From positions 1 to 5,493 of the forward strand of contig DASYSA010000379.1 in the NCBI GenBank assembly GCA_036003885.1: a stretch of 5,493 nucleotides of DNA, written 5' to 3'. The position numbers and the translations under genes were made by a program. Shown here piece after piece: positions 5,408 through 5,493 of the stretch; position 1 is the stretch's first letter, and each line of letters opens with the position of its first letter. This stretch comes from DASYSA01 sp036003885 (GTDB taxonomy: Bacteria > Acidobacteriota > Blastocatellia > UBA7656). The notes under the pieces are model-generated. The model had not been told where the DNA came from, did not search any database, and worked only from the letters and a program-made list of their open reading frames with translations.

Positions 5408-5493
5408 TACAATCCATCAAACTGCCCAGCGTATACGGCGTATGCTATGACAGGTGTGATAATTGCCAAACGCCGCTTTGGTCAAGTTCAAAG

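Noticed and set aside
5190..5420. 76-codon minus-strand open frame before the regulator
   Set aside because: It overlaps the regulator start, has no ribosome binding site or family pattern, and covers probable regulatory DNA.

Overview
The window is a GC-moderate bacterial chromosomal segment in which nearly every real gene lies on the minus strand. It mixes two healthy-looking genes at the edges with a decayed middle. Organism: I cannot name it from sequence alone. A secreted PepT with a short N-terminal signal ending in ASAQ, a 9-bp-period ATTCGTG dispersed-type repeat, and degenerate toxin-antitoxin modules beside oxygenase genes would fit a soil or freshwater environmental bacterium. Acidobacteriota is my low-confidence guess.

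Layout. 1-1198 (minus): pepT-like M20 peptidase with a Sec signal peptide, its C-terminus cut by the window edge. 1199-1284: pepT leader, with a possible stem that would cover the ribosome binding site. 1285-1960 (plus): C-terminal half of an FAD-dependent monooxygenase, lacking its N-terminal half and frameshifted near its end. 1958-2031: inverted/direct ATTCGTG repeat at the convergent gene ends, probably a terminator for the minus strand. 2039-3069 (minus): 2-oxoglutarate/Fe(II) (isopenicillin N synthase-like) oxygenase, with a one-base frameshift 12 codons before its natural end. 3066-3433 (minus): HigA-type antitoxin plus the last 30 codons of its HigB toxin. 3478-4057 (minus): a second module, with an intact XRE antitoxin and a RelE/HigB-type toxin interrupted by an in-frame TGA. 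4064-4091: promoter with an embedded operator-like dyad. 4092-4258: short gap with no supported gene. 4259-5209 (minus): LysR-family regulator. 5210-5493: upstream DNA with dyads resembling LysR binding sites and no supported gene.

How it works together. From the promoter at 4064-4091 to the terminator-like repeat at 1958-2031, everything on the minus strand is co-directional with tiny gaps or overlaps. One transcript could therefore carry dead toxin, antitoxin, toxin remnant, antitoxin and oxygenase. In both toxin-antitoxin modules the antitoxin reads cleanly and the toxin is broken, the order of decay expected when an addiction module is neutralised. The monooxygenase and oxygenase lesions can each be repaired by changing a short C run by one base, so sequencing error must be excluded before calling them biological. 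I did not find a convincing novel system. The most interesting points are the twin toxin-dead modules, the apparently leaderless autoregulated promoter, the exported PepT and its candidate leader structure.
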